Position numbers and translations under genes: made by a program
Assembly: GCA_001936135.1 (NCBI GenBank)
Contig: CP012810.1
Span: 2,356,001-2,420,000 of the forward strand
Length of the DNA: 64,000 nucleotides
Direction: 5' to 3'
Origin: Saccharomycopsis fibuligera x Saccharomycopsis cf. fibuligera
Taxonomy: Eukaryota > Ascomycota > Saccharomycetes > Ascoideales > Saccharomycopsidaceae
Notes under the pieces: generated by a model
Database searches by the model: none
What the model was told of the DNA's origin: nothing
Seen by the model: only the letters and a program-made list of their open reading frames with translations
In this document: one piece after another, positions 62,368 through 64,000 of the stretch
How positions within the stretch are numbered: the first letter of the stretch is position 1
Layout: the number at the start of each line of letters is the position of its first letter

Positions 62368-62553
62368 ATGGGTGTACTGAACAACATCCTTTTTGTGTCA
62401 TTTATGTTTGTGGCACACAAATTTGCGGCACAAAAGCTCCAAAAGGCTTTTACAAATGATTTTGAGGTTGATAATACATTTCGTTTATCAGAACTTCAAA
62501 CAAGTTATGGTCTACCAGCAGATTTGAGAATCCTCAAAATTTGTAGAATTTAG
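62368..62553 (+). CDS. Hypothetical 61-residue protein
   Basis: An ATG at 62368 opens a frame with a hydrophobic N-terminus (VLNNILFVSFMFVAHKF) followed by a mixed-charge part (FRLSELQTSYGLPADLRILK) ending at TAG. Composition looks more protein-like than most intergenic ORFs here. No family recognised and no homology checked. It could be a small membrane or secreted protein or a chance ORF. Confidence 0.25.
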   Translation: MGVLNNILFVSFMFVAHKFAAQKLQKAFTNDFEVDNTFRLSELQTSYGLPADLRILKICRI

Positions 62554-62876
62554 TTTTATATTGATTGTTCTCTGATGGGACTGCTCCGAGTAACCATTTG
62601 CCTTAACTGTAGATGCATTTATAATTGAACTTTAGTAATAAAGCATTTTGTTCATCTATACCGTTTGCCAAAAAAACATGTTTTAAAGTGTGCCATATTC
62701 AGGTGCGTCACTTTTTGTTTTTTTGCTATAGGTTGCACCAGTACTAACATATACAATTAAAAGGAGATAAAAGCAAATTTTGATAACTCGTTCTTCTTCT
62801 TTCTATTCAAAAATTTCCAATCTTGACTACCAAGAGCTATAAATCCTTCACTTTGTGATGAATTATGTGATCTTTG

Positions 62877-62906
<30 letters not shown>
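62877..62906. repeat. Homopolymer of 30 A
   Basis: Uninterrupted A run in the AIM36 upstream region. Similar runs are 147-177 (T), 1630-1658 (A), 12315-12345 (A), 31095-31126 (T) and 63209-63244 (A). Confidence 0.95.
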
Positions 62907-62907
<1 letters not shown>

Positions 62908-63208
62908 AATGCTTCACTTTTATTCTTTTTACTCGTAATCTACGCTAAGAAGAAATTGGAGGCTTATCATATTTTATTAGTCTCAAAAAACGAAGAAAAG
63001 CCCACATCTGACAGTAAGTGCAAAGAAAATATTTTTTTTTCCCTCACCCAAACCATTTTTAAGAAGTTTAGTTGCGTGTACAATACAGGGCATTAAGTCC
63101 TACTGAGTAGTACTGAGGCAGATCAAATCCCGTCCATGTTGAGTATCTGAAGCACCACACACCCCAACATACTCTGCAGATGCCCGAAAATGGAACGGTA
63201 AAAATCTG

Positions 63209-63244
<36 letters not shown>
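63209..63244. repeat. Homopolymer of 36 A, about 105 bp before AIM36
   Basis: The longest homopolymer in the window, positioned where a poly(dA:dT) nucleosome-depleting promoter element would be expected for AIM36. Confidence 0.95.
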
Positions 63245-63246
<2 letters not shown>

Positions 63247-63349
63247 AAAATAGTCTCAAAAGACTATAAACCAAGTAGACTGACATTGATAGCATACAGA
63301 CCCTTTTGTTCCTTGGATCGTTTCTAAAAGCTGAAAAGTAACAATTAAG

Positions 63350-64000
63350 ATGTTATCACCACAGTTCGCTAAGTCATTAAGACCAAGTGTGTTTCTCTCG
63401 AGCACTTCCAGATCTATTTGCACCAATACCAGTGGCCGTACTATAATATCAGCCACGAGATTATCATCTTCTAAACTAAAGCATTGTCTATCCTACCATC
63501 AACAAGAACACCAGCAATTTTTCTCTACCACCTCTGCCCCAAAAGATAATAACAAAAACAACCTCAGTAGCAACAATAATAGAACTACCAAAAGCAATGG
63601 TAAAGCCAGTGCTAATAAAGAAGGTGGCATCAAGTTTCAATATTTGATCCTCATTGGGCTTTTCAGTTACGTTGGCCTTTCTGAAGCAGCTAAGAGAATG
63701 GAAAAGAATAAAGACAAGAATAGTTTCAGTGAAGAGGAATTCAACAAGTTGCAAGATGGTCTAAGAAGAAAAACTAAAATGATTCCTGACGATATTGAAG
63801 AACAAGAAGTGAAAATAGACAATGATAAAGTGGCAGCAGCAGCAGCAGCTATTATCGGTAACAGTACTAAGACTAATGGCACAAAGTATACCGCAAAGAA
63901 CGTCAGTGTATACTTGGTGCCTTCCAAAGACATAAACAATACCAACGTCAACTTCAACGAAAAAGACAAACAACACTTCCATATCATTGATGCGGAAAAA
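63350..64000 (+). CDS. AIM36: Aim36-like mitochondrial inner-membrane protein (5' part, cut by window end)
   Basis: The frame is open from the ATG at 63350 to the last base, 217 codons with no stop, so the C-terminal part is missing. It resembles yeast Aim36 (Fmp39), a 255-residue mitochondrial protein of unknown function whose loss affects mitochondrial inheritance. The N-terminus is a typical presequence (MLSPQFAKSLRPSVFLSSTS, Arg/Ser-rich with few acidic residues, to about residue 65). One membrane segment follows (FQYLILIGLFSYVGL, near 98-112). The best match is just after it: RMEKNKDKNSFSEEEFNKLQ, then GLRRKTKMIPDDIEEQEVKI, equivalent to the SEEEFENVVKGLKRRV block of yeast Aim36. The poly-A insertion (VAAAAAAI) and Asn-rich spacer make it longer than the yeast protein. 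Confidence 0.85.
   Translation, partial: MLSPQFAKSLRPSVFLSSTSRSICTNTSGRTIISATRLSSSKLKHCLSYHQQEHQQFFSTTSAPKDNNKNNLSSNNNRTTKSNGKASANKEGGIKFQYLILIGLFSYVGLSEAAKRMEKNKDKNSFSEEEFNKLQDGLRRKTKMIPDDIEEQEVKIDNDKVAAAAAAIIGNSTKTNGTKYTAKNVSVYLVPSKDINNTNVNFNEKDKQHFHIIDAEK

Larger units (their letters stand above)
56067..63349. other. 7.3-kb divergent intergenic region between HAC1 and AIM36
   Basis: A gene-poor, AT-rich region with many small structured elements: 13-nt, 8-nt and 5-nt tandem repeats (57868-59480), a 22-bp perfect palindrome (60881-60902), a 14-bp palindrome (61719-61732), and runs of 30 A (62877-62906) and 36 A (63209-63244) just before AIM36. CT-rich DNA (as read on the HAC1 strand) at 56067-56450 is probably a long HAC1 leader. 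Small ORFs at 60324-60819 and 62368-62553 are listed separately. No recognisable conserved gene, tRNA or LTR. Confidence 0.55.

Noticed and set aside
62743-62763. TACTAAC followed by AG, as if closing an intron
   Set aside because: No GTATGT donor upstream and no coding-like exon on either side.

Overview
The window is nuclear DNA of a budding yeast (Saccharomycotina). Genes are mostly single-exon, and the few introns carry GTATGT-type donors and TACTAAC-type branch points. Proteins match Saccharomyces/Candida families across their length. Poly-Q and poly-N tracts, AT-rich intergenic DNA and sparse CTG codons (leucine is mostly TTG) suggest the CTG-Ser1 clade, probably the Lodderomyces/Candida parapsilosis group. 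The species is an inference. All family assignments come from reading the sequence, not from a database search.

I recognise 14 genes, a low density of about one per 4.5 kb. From left to right: ORM1 (-), RIM101 (-), OST5 (+, intron), a WSC-family stress sensor (-), ANP1 (+), V-ATPase subunit f (-, three exons), CRP1/MDG1-like (-, intron), SOK1 (+), RPS16 (+, 784-nt intron), RPP1 (-), SIP5 (-), a large BUD8/BUD9-like protein (-), HAC1 (-, Ire1-type intron) and AIM36 (+, cut by the window end). The first 99 bases may be the 3' end of another gene. Long gene-poor stretches lie upstream of CRP1/SOK1 (8.5 kb), the BUD8-like gene (5 kb) and HAC1/AIM36 (7.3 kb). They hold homopolymers of about 30 nt, short tandem repeats, perfect palindromes, and a few weak or broken small ORFs.

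Two gene models were rebuilt from splice signals. HAC1 has two Ire1-style stem-loops bounding a 164-nt non-conventional intron; removing it swaps a 9-residue tail for a 16-residue acidic/hydrophobic one, in frame. The V-ATPase subunit f gene begins with an 18-nt exon, and its first intron carries a trinucleotide repeat of about 42 uninterrupted units.

Several products act in the secretory pathway or at the cell surface: Orm1 (sphingolipid synthesis in the ER), Ost5 (N-glycosylation), Anp1 (Golgi mannan), V-ATPase f (organelle acidification), Wsc (wall stress sensing), Hac1 (unfolded protein response) and Rim101 (alkaline pH and wall genes). Yeasts do not use operons, so this grouping is probably chance, though the functions are related.
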